DNA of 61,351 nt from JABHQR01 sp043812455 (GTDB taxonomy: Archaea; Nanobdellota; Nanobdellia; Woesearchaeales; GW2011-AR9). Shown here in pieces: positions 25,724-34,642 of this stretch. Every line of letters starts with the position of its first letter. Positions within the stretch are counted from its first letter, which is position 1. The position numbers and the translations under genes are program-made. The stretch covers positions 1 through 61,351 of the forward strand of contig JBDRMB010000027.1 of NCBI GenBank assembly GCA_043812455.1, given 5' to 3'. The notes under the pieces were generated by a model, which did no database searches, was not told the origin of the DNA, and was given only the letters and a program-made list of their open reading frames with translations.

Positions 25724-26506
25724 TTAAATTATCAACCTTTGTAATGTGTGTACTCTTTTAGCTCCAACATCCTGAAATTTTGAAAGAGCATATTCACTGA
25801 AACAGTGAATAAAAAAGATATTTTTAATATTTTGGGTTCTGAAATATTTTAATGTCTTGTCAATTATGATCGGGTTAAATAAATGAAATCCACCCATTAC
25901 CGTTGAAATTCTATTTTCATTAAATATCTGTTTTGAATATTCAATAATGTTGCAAATTCCGGAATGGGAACAACCAGATATGATTACAAGGCCAGAGGTG
26001 CCTTTTATTACAATTGCAGAATCATCTAAAACAATATCATTTTCTCCATTTTCTAAATTTCCAATAATCTCTTTCCCTTCAAAATTATTTTCTCTAGGAA
26101 TTTGACCTAAAAATACGATATGTTCTTTTTCTATCCAATATGGTTCTTTTGTCATAATAACATTTGTTTTTAGTTTTAGATCACTTAACTCTAATGGAAT
26201 TCCAATTTGTCCTTCACCTTCAAAATATCTTTTTTTGAAACAAGTCGGGTGTGCCAATAAGTTTTTAACTTTTGAAAATTCAATGTGCTTTATACCTTGA
26301 GAGTGGTCTACATGTCCATGACTTAATATAAGATAATCAATGTTGTCTAAATTTATTCCACCTTTTATAGAGTTTTTTATAATTTCATCAGAGTATGAAA
26401 CGTCAAATAAAATCTTCCTATTCTCAGTTTCTACCAAAAGACTGAATCCAGAGGTGGAATTTTCAAATTCTGTTAATTCGGTATGTAATACTGTTACTTT
26501 AATCAT
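25724..26506 (-). CDS. MBL-fold metallohydrolase (COG1237-like)
   Basis: The 260-residue metallo-beta-lactamase-fold protein has the metal motif SHGHVDHSQG (HxHxDH, residues about 60-69), GCSHSGICNI and GGFHLF. This arrangement, with CSHxG and GFH, is that of COG1237, annotated as related to dihydropterin ribofuranosylaminobenzene phosphate synthase. A hydrolase with a two-metal site is expected; the pathway is not shown here. Confidence 0.8.
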   Translation of the reverse strand: MIKVTVLHTELTEFENSTSGFSLLVETENRKILFDVSYSDEIIKNSIKGGINLDNIDYLILSHGHVDHSQGIKHIEFSKVKNLLAHPTCFKKRYFEGEGQIGIPLELSDLKLKTNVIMTKEPYWIEKEHIVFLGQIPRENNFEGKEIIGNLENGENDIVLDDSAIVIKGTSGLVIISGCSHSGICNIIEYSKQIFNENRISTVMGGFHLFNPIIIDKTLKYFRTQNIKNIFFIHCFSEYALSKFQDVGAKRVHTLQRLII

Positions 26507-26603
26507 AGTCTATTGGGAAAATTGGAACTACTTAAAACTTTTTCTAACTTTATGTGTCGTGAAGTAATAAGCATGACATTAATATTAAGGAAAATAAAAA
26601 AAA

Positions 26604-27608
26604 TTAACCCTTTCTTTTTAATATCTCATTGACTCTTGTGACTCCTATTCCTGCTCCACTTTTGAAGGCATCTGGGCGGTAATTTTGATATGTAAGGTTT
26701 CCACCCCCACAAAGTGCACCATCAAAGCTTTTATCTCTGACATCAAACATCATCTTATCACAAGCATCCCAACTTTTTGACATGAAAGGCAAAATTTTTA
26801 TTTGCATCTCTCTTTGTAATTGTTCATATAACCTACCCAAGTTTTCAACACCTTGTTGATAGGTTTCTGAACCACTTGCGTGTTTTCTCAATGAACCAAT
26901 AGTTAATTCATCTTCATGAATTAGGGATAAAAAATCTCCAACTTCTGAAGAAACTGATGGATCTGTCCCTCCATTATCACTATATAATTTTACAAATTTT
27001 TCAGGAGAATCATCTGATTTATCAATTATCTTTTTAATTATTTTTTGTTCTTCTGGTGAAAATTTACCTATTAAACCTTTTAATAACCTTTTATCAGCGA
27101 TTCTAATCGTAGCTGTATCTAAACCTGATGACCTAATTAGTTCATTCGCTGTTCTGATTGCTTCAAGACTTGATTCAAGTTCAGAGTAATTAAATATTTC
27201 AAATCCAATTTGCCAAAAATTTCTAGTTTTGCCTTTACTAACTTCTGATGGATCTTCATTTCTTACAAATTGTGAAGAATAAAATATCTTTGCTCGATCA
27301 ATATTGTTTCTGCTGATGTAATCATAAACTCTCATAGTTCCTTCAGGCAAGATGGTAATATCCCTTTCTTCACCATTGAGTTCAACATATGATAAATTAT
27401 CCATGAACCTTTCGCCGAGAAATTCTAAATTTCTAACATATAATTGATCTTTGGTCAAAAGTCCAAAATCTAATTGGTCAAATCCTCTCTGGTCAAGGAC
27501 ATCTTCCATTGATCTTATAATCTTTCGAAGAAGTCTAGCTTCTTCACCAAAATGTTCTAAAACTCCTGGTACTAAGCAAGTACCTTCTTCAGTTTGCAAA
27601 TAACTCAT
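26604..27608 (-). CDS. HisRS-like class II synthetase paralogue
   Basis: The 334-residue protein has the catalytic core of histidyl-tRNA synthetases: TILPEGTMRVYDYI, an Arg-rich motif-2-like loop (SQFVRNEDPS...FWQIGFEIF), and LCGGGNLTYQ...GAGIGVTRVNEIL near the end. It has no anticodon-binding domain, so it is like HisZ-type paralogues (ATP-PRT regulatory subunits) or another class II-derived enzyme rather than true HisRS. Its start overlaps the TrpRS stop by four bases (27605-27608), so the two are coupled. No his genes are visible in the window. Confidence 0.7.
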   Translation of the reverse strand: MSYLQTEEGTCLVPGVLEHFGEEARLLRKIIRSMEDVLDQRGFDQLDFGLLTKDQLYVRNLEFLGERFMDNLSYVELNGEERDITILPEGTMRVYDYISRNNIDRAKIFYSSQFVRNEDPSEVSKGKTRNFWQIGFEIFNYSELESSLEAIRTANELIRSSGLDTATIRIADKRLLKGLIGKFSPEEQKIIKKIIDKSDDSPEKFVKLYSDNGGTDPSVSSEVGDFLSLIHEDELTIGSLRKHASGSETYQQGVENLGRLYEQLQREMQIKILPFMSKSWDACDKMMFDVRDKSFDGALCGGGNLTYQNYRPDAFKSGAGIGVTRVNEILKRKG

Positions 27609-28693
27609 TTTCTTCCCTCCTCTAAGTAGTTCATTAACATGAATCTCTTTGTTTCGTCAAGTTTTTGACTCGTAACTTTTCGTGCTTTTAGGTTTCCAGC
27701 TACTAGAATCTGCATTACATCATCATCAGAAATTGTTGCTCTTTTTGCACGATATTCTTCATAAACTGCAGAAATCTTATCTGGCAGTTTCATCTTACAA
27801 TCATAACATCTGATAGAAGCATTACGACAATCTTGGAGAATTTCTAAGTCTTCTTTCTTGTTGAAAATCTTTTGTAAATCATAAACCGGGCACTCAAAAG
27901 GATCTCCAAGGTCAGTAAGACGTTTTCTATAAGTTAAAATTCTATTAACCTTTTCAGTAATTTCTGTAGTTGTATGCCTTGGTGAAATTTCATTGCCATA
28001 ACTTTTACTCATCTTTCTGCCGTCGATTCCTCGGACTCTTTTTGCTTCACTTAACAATGCATCTGGTACAACCATTAATTCACCATATTGGCGATTGAAC
28101 TTTCTTGCAATTTCTCTAGTAAGTTCAATGTGTGGTAATTGGTCTTCACCAACAGGAACATGGGTTGTATTATAAAGTAAAATATCTGCAGCTTGTAGAA
28201 CTGGATAGGTTAAGAAACCAGTAGAAACTTCTGAACTTGCAATAAATTCTAATCTTTCATCACCATGTAATTCTCTAGTCTCTTTAGAACTTTCACTCAC
28301 CGGAACTTTAACTCTTCTGTCACCAGCAAGATGTTCAACATAGGCTTTGAATGTTGGCATACGTTCTAAAGCACCAATGTTAATCAGCCTTTCAAGAATT
28401 ACTGCTAACTCGGAATGTTCTGGAACATAAGACTGAACAAAGATTGTTGATTTGTTTGGATCAATTCCAAAAGCTAACCAATCCTTAACCATCTCTAAAG
28501 TATTTCTTCTTAATTGTCTAGTGTCGGTTTCGGTTGTAACGGCATGTAAGTCAGCAACAAAATAGAAGCAATCATAATTTTCTTGTAGCTCAACCCAATT
28601 TCTAAGCACACCTTCAAAGTGACCTATATGCAGATCACCTGTGGGCCTCATCCCGCTGAGAACGGTTCCTTCTAAGTTTGATTTGGTTGTCAT
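27605..28693 (-). CDS. trpS: Tryptophanyl-tRNA synthetase, bacterial type
   Basis: From the ATG at 28693 the protein has 362 residues. Class I motifs are GMRPTGDLHIGHFEG (HIGH) and GIDGRKMSKSYGN (KMSKS). The sequence follows the bacterial TrpRS form, with AADILLYNTTHVPVGEDQLPHIEL, not the longer archaeal/eukaryotic form. It charges tRNA-Trp in the cytoplasm. The longer open frame to 28789 crosses the promoter and is unlikely to be translated. Bacterial-type TrpRS in an archaeon suggests gene transfer. Confidence 0.92.
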   Translation of the reverse strand: MTTKSNLEGTVLSGMRPTGDLHIGHFEGVLRNWVELQENYDCFYFVADLHAVTTETDTRQLRRNTLEMVKDWLAFGIDPNKSTIFVQSYVPEHSELAVILERLINIGALERMPTFKAYVEHLAGDRRVKVPVSESSKETRELHGDERLEFIASSEVSTGFLTYPVLQAADILLYNTTHVPVGEDQLPHIELTREIARKFNRQYGELMVVPDALLSEAKRVRGIDGRKMSKSYGNEISPRHTTTEITEKVNRILTYRKRLTDLGDPFECPVYDLQKIFNKKEDLEILQDCRNASIRCYDCKMKLPDKISAVYEEYRAKRATISDDDVMQILVAGNLKARKVTSQKLDETKRFMLMNYLEEGRK

Positions 28694-28772
28694 TTTAGAA
28701 TTAATTTGTGAAATCCTTTTAATCTCCCTTTCCCCAGAAATCCCGCAAGAATTTCGTGAATTTTCCGACAGT

Positions 28773-28811
28773 TTATAAAAAAATGACAACCTTCCGGAAA
28801 ACTTCCGGAAG
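28773..28811 (-). promoter_or_regulatory. TrpRS promoter with two TTCCGGAA palindromes
   Basis: On the minus strand a TATA-like TTTATAAAC lies at about 28771-28780. Just upstream are two identical CTTCCGGAA units (28791-28799 and 28802-28810), each containing the palindrome TTCCGGAA, 11 bases apart, about one helical turn. They lie between trpS and the divergent Lrp-type regulator at 28859, which could bind them. Confidence 0.5.
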
Positions 28812-28858
28812 ATTTAGAAATATCTTTTTTTAAAACAAAAACAAACAAAAAAGTTAAC

Positions 28859-29293
28859 ATGAATGATAAAGAGCGTGAAATTATTTCTGAATTAAGAAAA
28901 GATGCTAGGACTAGTCTTGCTTCAATTTCTCATCAAATAAATATGCCAGTGTCAACAGTTTATGATAAAATAAACCGTTTTAGTAAGAATGGTATTATCA
29001 AGCGTTACATAGCCATTGTTGATTTTTCCAAACTTGGTTATAATTATCATGCTAAACTTGCAGTCAAAGTGAACCGTACCCACAAGGAAGATCTTCTTCT
29101 CTTCCTACAAAAGGTCTCCTCCATTAATTCTCTTTATGAGATTAATGGGGGCTTTGACTTTTTTATTGAAACTGTACATAAAGATATCAAAGAATATATT
29201 GAGTTTTTGGAAGAATTAAATAATAAATTTGATATTGTAGAATTACATGAATATCAAGTGATAAATGACTTAGTAAAAGAAAACTTCATCTAA
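28859..29293 (+). CDS. Lrp/AsnC-family transcription regulator
   Basis: The 144-residue protein has an N-terminal winged helix (SLASISHQINMPVSTVYDKINRFSKNGIIKRY, about residues 19-50) and a C-terminal RAM-like ligand/assembly domain. Family members bind DNA as dimers or octamers in response to amino acids. The gene is divergent from trpS, with the TTCCGGAA pair in between. Confidence 0.85.
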   Translation: MNDKEREIISELRKDARTSLASISHQINMPVSTVYDKINRFSKNGIIKRYIAIVDFSKLGYNYHAKLAVKVNRTHKEDLLLFLQKVSSINSLYEINGGFDFFIETVHKDIKEYIEFLEELNNKFDIVELHEYQVINDLVKENFI

Positions 29294-29360
29294 TTGAACT
29301 GCTTTAAAATAATTATTCTTATTTATTATAAAGTTAAATAATCATTAACGTTTCTTATTT

Positions 29361-29810
29361 TTATTGAGTAACAATACTGAATCCCTCATGTTTGATTTCT
29401 TCGATGACATAAAAGTTTTGAATGTTAATGATCTCAAACTTTTCTTGTAAAGTTTCAATAAACTTTTCACTATGTTTAATGCTTTTAAATATCCCTTCAA
29501 TAAGAAAATTACCATTATTAGCCTTAAATAAAGAATTAACATTTTCATTGAATTCTAAATGTTTTTTGAGTCTATCACGATCTTTTTGGGTAACTTGAAG
29601 AATTATTTGTGATTTAATTGGATATCCTAATTTTTCAAATTCAATTAAACAGCTAAACCTTTTTATAACTCCACTACGGTATTCTTTAATTTTATCAAAA
29701 ATGGTAGATACCGGGACATTAGTATCTCTAGAAAGCTTTGTGAGTTTGGTTCTAGAATCTTCACGCAGCTTGGATATTAGTAACAAATCTTTCTGGCTAA
29801 GACTTTCCAT
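29361..29810 (-). CDS. Second Lrp/AsnC-family regulator
   Basis: The 149-residue protein has the same layout as its neighbour: winged helix (KLTKLSRDTNVPVSTIFDKIKEY, about residues 22-44) and a RAM-like domain. The two are convergent paralogues with recognisable identity in the HTH. Target unknown. The promoter lies near 29840-29865 with TATA-like AAAAATATATTGG on the minus strand. Confidence 0.85.
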   Translation of the reverse strand: MESLSQKDLLLISKLREDSRTKLTKLSRDTNVPVSTIFDKIKEYRSGVIKRFSCLIEFEKLGYPIKSQIILQVTQKDRDRLKKHLEFNENVNSLFKANNGNFLIEGIFKSIKHSEKFIETLQEKFEIINIQNFYVIEEIKHEGFSIVTQ

Positions 29811-29896
29811 AATCCCCCATTTAAAGCTATAAGGTTAAGAAAGATATATACTTAACCAATATATTTTTATATTAGTACTGATTGTATGTATTTTTA

Positions 29897-30856
29897 ATGA
29901 GTAACCGAAAGATAGTAAAATCTGGGAATAGTAGTTTTGTTCTTTCTTTACCTATTAATTGGGTCCGAGAGAATGGTTTAGGCTCAGGAAGGATAGTTGA
30001 TGTTAATGAAGATGAGTTAGGAAATTTAGTGATAAGTCCAGTTACAGAAAAAAAACTTGAGAAAAAAGATATTGTTGTTATCAAGGTTGATGGTAAAGAA
30101 CATGATACAATTAAATTTGAGCTTTTTTCAGCTTATGTAAGGGATTCTTCTTCAATTATATTTGAAGGGAAAGAGATTCCAATCAAAGCAGCAAAACTTT
30201 TGGAAAAAATAAATTCTTTGATTGGGTTGGGAGTAATTGAACAAAGCACTAACAGCATTACAGCAAAAAATTTTTTTTCATTAGATAAAGAATTGTCTCC
30301 GAAAGTCTTGCTTAGAAAAATGGATATTGTTAATCGTGCAAGTTTTTCATTATTAGGTAATTTTTTCAATAAAAATTTTGCCCAGGAAGATTTCTTTGAG
30401 CTGCGAAAGTTGCACGAGCAAAACAAAAACCTTTTTACCTTAATCAGAAAATGTATCTTAAAGTTATTAGAGAATCCTAATCTGATGAATTCAATGCAAA
30501 CTAATCATATTCAAATTAATAAAGAACGGATTTTTGCTCAGAATTTAAGAAATATTTCTTTAATGTTACAAGTAATAGGTGGATCTTTCTTATTTTTGGA
30601 TGCTAAAAGTCCTGAAGCAAAAGAATTGAAAAAATATTTTATGGGTATTGAAAAGGATTACCAAAGGATGATCAATGCAACTGAAAATAATTCTTATGAA
30701 CTGATTTATTCATTACTCAATGATTTTGATAAAAGAACTAGAGAAATAGATAATTTTGTAAAATCTCTTAGCGATCCTCTTGCTGTAAGAATAACAACAT
30801 CATTTTTAACGATGTATCGGAATATTAAGGATTATTCAATTGAATCATCGACATAA
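29897..30856 (+). CDS. AbrB-PhoU fusion regulator
   Basis: From the ATG at 29897 the protein has 319 residues. The N-terminal ~50 residues are an AbrB/SpoVT swapped-hairpin DNA-binding domain (RKIVKSGNSSFVLSLPINWVRENGL). The remainder is helical with PhoU-like bundles. This fusion is known in archaea as a phosphate-uptake regulator. No pst genes are in the window. A TATA-like TATATTTTTATATTAG at about 29860-29876 supports this start. Confidence 0.8.
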   Translation: MSNRKIVKSGNSSFVLSLPINWVRENGLGSGRIVDVNEDELGNLVISPVTEKKLEKKDIVVIKVDGKEHDTIKFELFSAYVRDSSSIIFEGKEIPIKAAKLLEKINSLIGLGVIEQSTNSITAKNFFSLDKELSPKVLLRKMDIVNRASFSLLGNFFNKNFAQEDFFELRKLHEQNKNLFTLIRKCILKLLENPNLMNSMQTNHIQINKERIFAQNLRNISLMLQVIGGSFLFLDAKSPEAKELKKYFMGIEKDYQRMINATENNSYELIYSLLNDFDKRTREIDNFVKSLSDPLAVRITTSFLTMYRNIKDYSIESST

Positions 30857-31876
30857 TTTACACTTAGATTTTCCTGTACTAACGATCATGATTTTTTTGT
30901 TCTTTGGGATTTTGTCTTTCATCTGTAAAAGCATGCCTAAACCAGCGATGCCGGAAGGTTCACAATTAATTTTTTGTTCTTTTGCAATCTGCAAAGCTTC
31001 GTTAAGGTACTTTTCTCTTAATAAGTAAACCATTGACTCTTGACCGCAGTAACCAGCAGATTTGTAAACTCTTAACCATTGTTCATCAAAGTAAGTAAAT
31101 GGCCGGTGTGGAGCGTAAAGCTTGTCTGCTTTACTTTTTGGGTCGTTAACCGTTGCACCAATGAAATTACAATTTTTCAGGATTTTAACATCACCAGTAA
31201 ATCTAGGATCATGATTAGTTGTTGCAACTTCTTTCTTGTTGATATTAAGAATGTTTTTGAACAAGTGTCCACTACCGAAAGGAATGAAACAATAATCAGG
31301 GGATTGGTTAATAACTTCATAGCTTAACCAATCGTAATATCGTGTTCCTGGGTCTAAACCTTCACTCGAAGTTACGTCAATACCATTTGCATTATCTGTC
31401 AGTTCAAGGATATCTTTCCAATCGAGAGGTTTTCTGGAAAGATCCACCATATAAATCTCACAACCTAAACGTTCTAATTCATGGACAATATTTTCATTTA
31501 AATTCAGGTCAACCAAACATTTTAATGCCGGTAACTTGTATTTGCTTAACATGCTTTGGATAGCTATTCCAGCAGACCCAGAAGTTATGATTGATAATCT
31601 GGGTAATTTTTCTTTAACTTGATCATTTTTTTTTGCTAATAGAAAATCTTTGTAAGTAACTACCATTTCCCATGCCATTCTATCTTTATGTGTGCCAGTA
31701 GGATTATGACTTTCATCTTTAAGCCATACTTCTTTAAAACCGGGAATACTAATCTTATATGTTGGTGTTGCTGGGAATTTTGGATCATCTGGTGGAAATT
31801 CTGGTTTAGCTGGATCATTCTCAGAAGCAACACGAATTGAATATAGAACTTTTCTTTCCTTTTCGTTCAGAACCAT
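30845..31876 (-). CDS. PLP-dependent fold-type II enzyme (threonine synthase-like)
   Basis: The 343-residue protein has the PLP lysine motif NPTGTHKDRMA (about residues 57-67) and the phosphate-binding region IITSGSAGIAIQSM. GSGHLFKNIL fits the later cofactor loop. It resembles threonine synthase/cysteine synthase-type enzymes but the exact reaction is not determinable. Its 3' end overlaps the convergent AbrB-PhoU gene by 12 bases, an opposite-strand overlap. Confidence 0.75.
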   Translation of the reverse strand: MVLNEKERKVLYSIRVASENDPAKPEFPPDDPKFPATPTYKISIPGFKEVWLKDESHNPTGTHKDRMAWEMVVTYKDFLLAKKNDQVKEKLPRLSIITSGSAGIAIQSMLSKYKLPALKCLVDLNLNENIVHELERLGCEIYMVDLSRKPLDWKDILELTDNANGIDVTSSEGLDPGTRYYDWLSYEVINQSPDYCFIPFGSGHLFKNILNINKKEVATTNHDPRFTGDVKILKNCNFIGATVNDPKSKADKLYAPHRPFTYFDEQWLRVYKSAGYCGQESMVYLLREKYLNEALQIAKEQKINCEPSGIAGLGMLLQMKDKIPKNKKIMIVSTGKSKCKLCR

Positions 31877-32226
31877 TTGTATATTAATATATGGTTGAAA
31901 TATAAATAATTAACGGTAAATTTAGCAGTAAATATTGAAATAGCCAGTTGAATATATAATCTATAGAAAACTTAAGTTTAATTATGATTATTGTTTAGCT
32001 ATTGTTTTAATAATGTTCCTTGAAATTATTGTTGCGGTGGTAATTGGCGTTATCAGTGGTATCTTTACAGGCTGAGTTTGGCTTTGGTCATTAAAATTTT
32101 CTAATTTTTGTTTTTGTGTGTCGGAATGGCGTACAAATTATTTATACTAGAAGTTGTAGAAAAACTAATGATCTTAAGGCGAAAACTTAAGGTTTTGAAA
32201 TGTAGAGGTAACGCGCTCTCGATGAC
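31877..32226 (+). other. 350-base gap with permease remnant and a possible short transcript
   Basis: Apart from the remnant listed at 32013, this gap has a TATA-like ATTATTTATACT at about 32137-32148. About 25 bases later is a hairpin, CTTAAG (32173-32178) with CTTAAG (32186-32191) around GCGAAAA. A plus-strand transcript from there would run antisense into the 173-residue gene ending at 32227. No protein-coding signal is seen in it. Confidence 0.35.
32013..32075 (+). pseudogene. N-terminal remnant of a TctA-like permease
   Basis: The 20-codon frame MFLEIIVAVVIGVISGIFTG ends in TGA at the point where the intact gene at 34861 (MILEIVLAMALGVLSGIFTG) continues with LIPG. By eye 12 of 20 residues match, including the unbroken run SGIFTG. 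The DNA has diverged, so the split is not recent. The accessory operon at 32227-34572 lies between remnant and intact gene. Confidence 0.55.
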
Positions 32227-32748
32227 TTATGCATCAAAGAAAAGACAGTGATTTTCATCAATTGCTTTGTTTGGTAAATCTAAAGTTTTATGATAAAATA
32301 TCACGCAACCATATGGTTCATTATTTTTTTGTTTCCATATTGTTTTAACTACATCATCTCGAGAACTTAAATCAGTAGGCGGTCTATGTAATTCAGCTCC
32401 CCAAAAGACATATTTGTCCGCAGGAAATCTTTCCATTATTATTCTAGAAAGTTGTTGGAAATCTAATCTTTCTCCAGATTCATAATCTGATGCATAATTT
32501 CCAGAATGTGTTAAAAATACTCTACCTTTCCAATATGCACTATCTAAATCAAGTTTTTCTTTTGCAACATCAATATCAGGTTTATGCTCTTCTTGGGGTA
32601 CATCAGGTTGATCCACTAAGAGAACATGTTCTAGTCCTAAATCTGATAGTCTTTCATCTCTCTTTCTAGCATAATCTTCATTTCGGTCATAAATACCATA
32701 AGCATTATGAGGATGTATTGCCACAAAAACAACTTTCTCTTCTTTCAT
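32227..32748 (-). CDS. Unrecognised protein, 173 residues (accessory operon, gene 4)
   Basis: A soluble-looking protein with several acidic and His residues (VVFVAIHPHNAYGIYDRNEDY near the N-terminus, RVFLTHSGNYASDY, KYVFWGAELHRPP). The IHPHN and LTHSG segments look like Rossmann-like strand ends, possibly a nucleotide or metal site, but I cannot name a family. It is the last gene of the minus-strand cluster, four bases after the 250-residue gene. Confidence 0.55.
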   Translation of the reverse strand: MKEEKVVFVAIHPHNAYGIYDRNEDYARKRDERLSDLGLEHVLLVDQPDVPQEEHKPDIDVAKEKLDLDSAYWKGRVFLTHSGNYASDYESGERLDFQQLSRIIMERFPADKYVFWGAELHRPPTDLSSRDDVVKTIWKQKNNEPYGCVIFYHKTLDLPNKAIDENHCLFFDA

Positions 32749-32752
32749 TTCC

Positions 32753-33505
32753 TTACCTATTAACTACAACCCCATATCTTTCTCGGACAGCAGGTGATTT
32801 TGAATATTCACTTGTAGGACATACTTTCTCACGAGCAGCACTTACAACTTCTAATTGAGCAAAACCCCTTAACTTGTCCCATGCTTCACGATTTTTAGCA
32901 ACAACATCTTCCCATTTTGGAAGATCATTTTCCATGTTGGCAACAACTTGGTCCATATCTAAGAACATAATTTCACTTGCAGGTTTAACTTCTTGCAATA
33001 TCCCTTTATTGACATTAGGATAACTTTCATTGGGAACTAACATTCCTATTGCTTCATAGTAATCGTTAGGATTTTCCTTTAGATACTCAACCAAGCTCAA
33101 AATTGAACTTTGGTCTGCTACAATAGTTAATGAAGGAGTAGCTCCTCTTCTTCCAAAATTATCAGGAACTGATGCTTTTATTTCAAGTCTAACAAAATAA
33201 GGTGCACTATCATCTGTTCTTTCAATTAATTCTGCAAGTGATCTTTTAGTAGGAAATCTTCCATACATCACAATTTCATTATCATCTTTATCTGTTCCAG
33301 AAAGACCATAATCTGCTTCAGCAAAAACTCCTAAAAAAGATTTCAAATTATTACCATTAGTTATAGGATTTGCAACATTATAGAAAGCTCTGACATAACA
33401 ACTTTCATCACCAGTATCGTTAAGATCAGGTCTTCCACAAGCATGATGATATAATTCCCAACCTCCTTTTTGCATGAGATTTTCAATAATTTGATTTAGT
33501 TTCAT
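32753..33505 (-). CDS. Unrecognised protein, 250 residues (accessory operon, gene 3)
   Basis: A soluble alpha/beta-looking protein beginning GGWELYHHACGRPDLND, with no membrane segment. Strands such as FVRLEIKASV and SLTIVADQSSILSLVEYL are visible, but no known catalytic motif. Start lies three bases after the preceding gene's stop. Context (an RHH regulator and an HExxH membrane protein upstream) is the only clue to its role. Confidence 0.55.
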   Translation of the reverse strand: MKLNQIIENLMQKGGWELYHHACGRPDLNDTGDESCYVRAFYNVANPITNGNNLKSFLGVFAEADYGLSGTDKDDNEIVMYGRFPTKRSLAELIERTDDSAPYFVRLEIKASVPDNFGRRGATPSLTIVADQSSILSLVEYLKENPNDYYEAIGMLVPNESYPNVNKGILQEVKPASEIMFLDMDQVVANMENDLPKWEDVVAKNREAWDKLRGFAQLEVVSAAREKVCPTSEYSKSPAVRERYGVVVNR

Positions 33506-33508
33506 TTT

Positions 33509-34438
33509 CTATTCTTCAACAGGATTTCCTATTTCATCTATATCCCAAACATAACGATGGGGACTATCAATTTTTTCGTTAGACCAATACTGAGAAACAA
33601 AGCTAATTCCTTCTGGACTCATTAATGCTTTTTCTACTGTCTCATATTTTCCTACCAATTCTTCCATTTTTTCTGCTAATTCGTTAATTGTTAAAGTTCT
33701 ATAATCAGTTGTAAGCTGTGCATTACTTGGGGCAATTCCAATATCTTCGGCAATTTGATGTTGCACAATAATTTCCATTAAAGTTGAGGGAAGTTCAGTT
33801 ATTGCACTACCATATTCCCATAAACAAGTATCGATATCATCATCTTCGGAGGCTCTTTTAACATGTTCAAGTTCATGGATTGTTGTCACTTCCTTAAGTG
33901 CAATATACTTAACCCCATCTAGTTCAACGAATCTATCATTTGCGCTTACTGTTGCTCTGACGTGCCAAGTAGGTTCAGTCACTTCCCAAACTTTACTTCG
34001 GCAATTATAACACAATTTTACTGCATTGCCTTCGAATAAATCATAATCCCTTCTGTACTCATCTAAATAATCTCTTAATACTAATAGAGCATGCCATCTA
34101 GCTTTCTCAGCATATTCTTCTGGAATAAATGCAAAACGTTCATCTCCAAGATAAAGTGCTTTGTGCAATCTCATCAAAGCATGATTTTGAGGAACAAATT
34201 CTTGGAATTCTTTGTTTTCTTGCATATAAATACCAACAATAGGACTTTCTCTACTATGAAAACCATCTCGACCAGCAGATGTATAATTATATTGCTCTTG
34301 CAGTTCTGTTTCTTTGTCAGCTAAAGCTTGTTCAAGGCTTTGTCTATCTGTTCTTTCTTTTAGTAAAGGTAATGCCAGTATTCCTGCCCCGGCAGCCATT
34401 CCACTGAGAAGTATTGCTAATGTTCTTAATCCTGACAT
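33509..34438 (-). CDS. Membrane-anchored protein with HExxH motif (accessory operon, gene 2)
   Basis: The 309-residue protein has one N-terminal hydrophobic segment (LAILLSGMAAGAGILALPLL) followed by a soluble domain. TIHELEHVKRA at residues about 186-196 contains the zinc-protease motif HELEH, and a Glu-rich helix follows (LWEYGSAITELPSTLMEII) where a third ligand could lie. A CYNC pair at about 143-146 could bind zinc. I infer a metallopeptidase facing outside or the membrane surface. It overlaps the upstream RHH gene by 13 bases. Confidence 0.6.
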   Translation of the reverse strand: MSGLRTLAILLSGMAAGAGILALPLLKERTDRQSLEQALADKETELQEQYNYTSAGRDGFHSRESPIVGIYMQENKEFQEFVPQNHALMRLHKALYLGDERFAFIPEEYAEKARWHALLVLRDYLDEYRRDYDLFEGNAVKLCYNCRSKVWEVTEPTWHVRATVSANDRFVELDGVKYIALKEVTTIHELEHVKRASEDDDIDTCLWEYGSAITELPSTLMEIIVQHQIAEDIGIAPSNAQLTTDYRTLTINELAEKMEELVGKYETVEKALMSPEGISFVSQYWSNEKIDSPHRYVWDIDEIGNPVEE

Positions 34439-34572
34439 CTTTCTTCCCCCAACAATTTCATTGCAGCAATTTCAAAAAAGTGTGATTTACTTCGATAAGT
34501 CTTAGATCTAAGAGAATCTCGAACTTTTTCCATAGTATCTTCATCAATTGTGATGCTTAATCTTTGTCGCAT
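34426..34572 (-). CDS. Ribbon-helix-helix regulator, 48 residues (accessory operon, gene 1)
   Basis: From the ATG at 34572 the product begins MRQRLSITIDEDTMEKVRDS and continues with RSKTYRSKSHFFEIAAMKLL. The short basic strand followed by two helices is the RHH/CopG DNA-binding pattern. TATA-like TTTATAAATA (minus strand, 34592-34601) is about 25 bases upstream, so the message is nearly leaderless. Small RHH proteins often repress their own operon; here it heads a four-gene unit. Confidence 0.65.
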   Translation of the reverse strand: MRQRLSITIDEDTMEKVRDSLRSKTYRSKSHFFEIAAMKLLGEERCQD

Positions 34573-34642
34573 GTTATGTCTAAAAGTATTACTTATTTAT
34601 AAATCTTTTGCCTTTTTCATCACAAAATAGTAGTAACAAAAA

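Noticed and set aside
28694..28789. Longer TrpRS N-terminus
   Set aside because: The extra 32 residues cross the promoter region and do not resemble TrpRS; the ATG at 28693 matches the family start.
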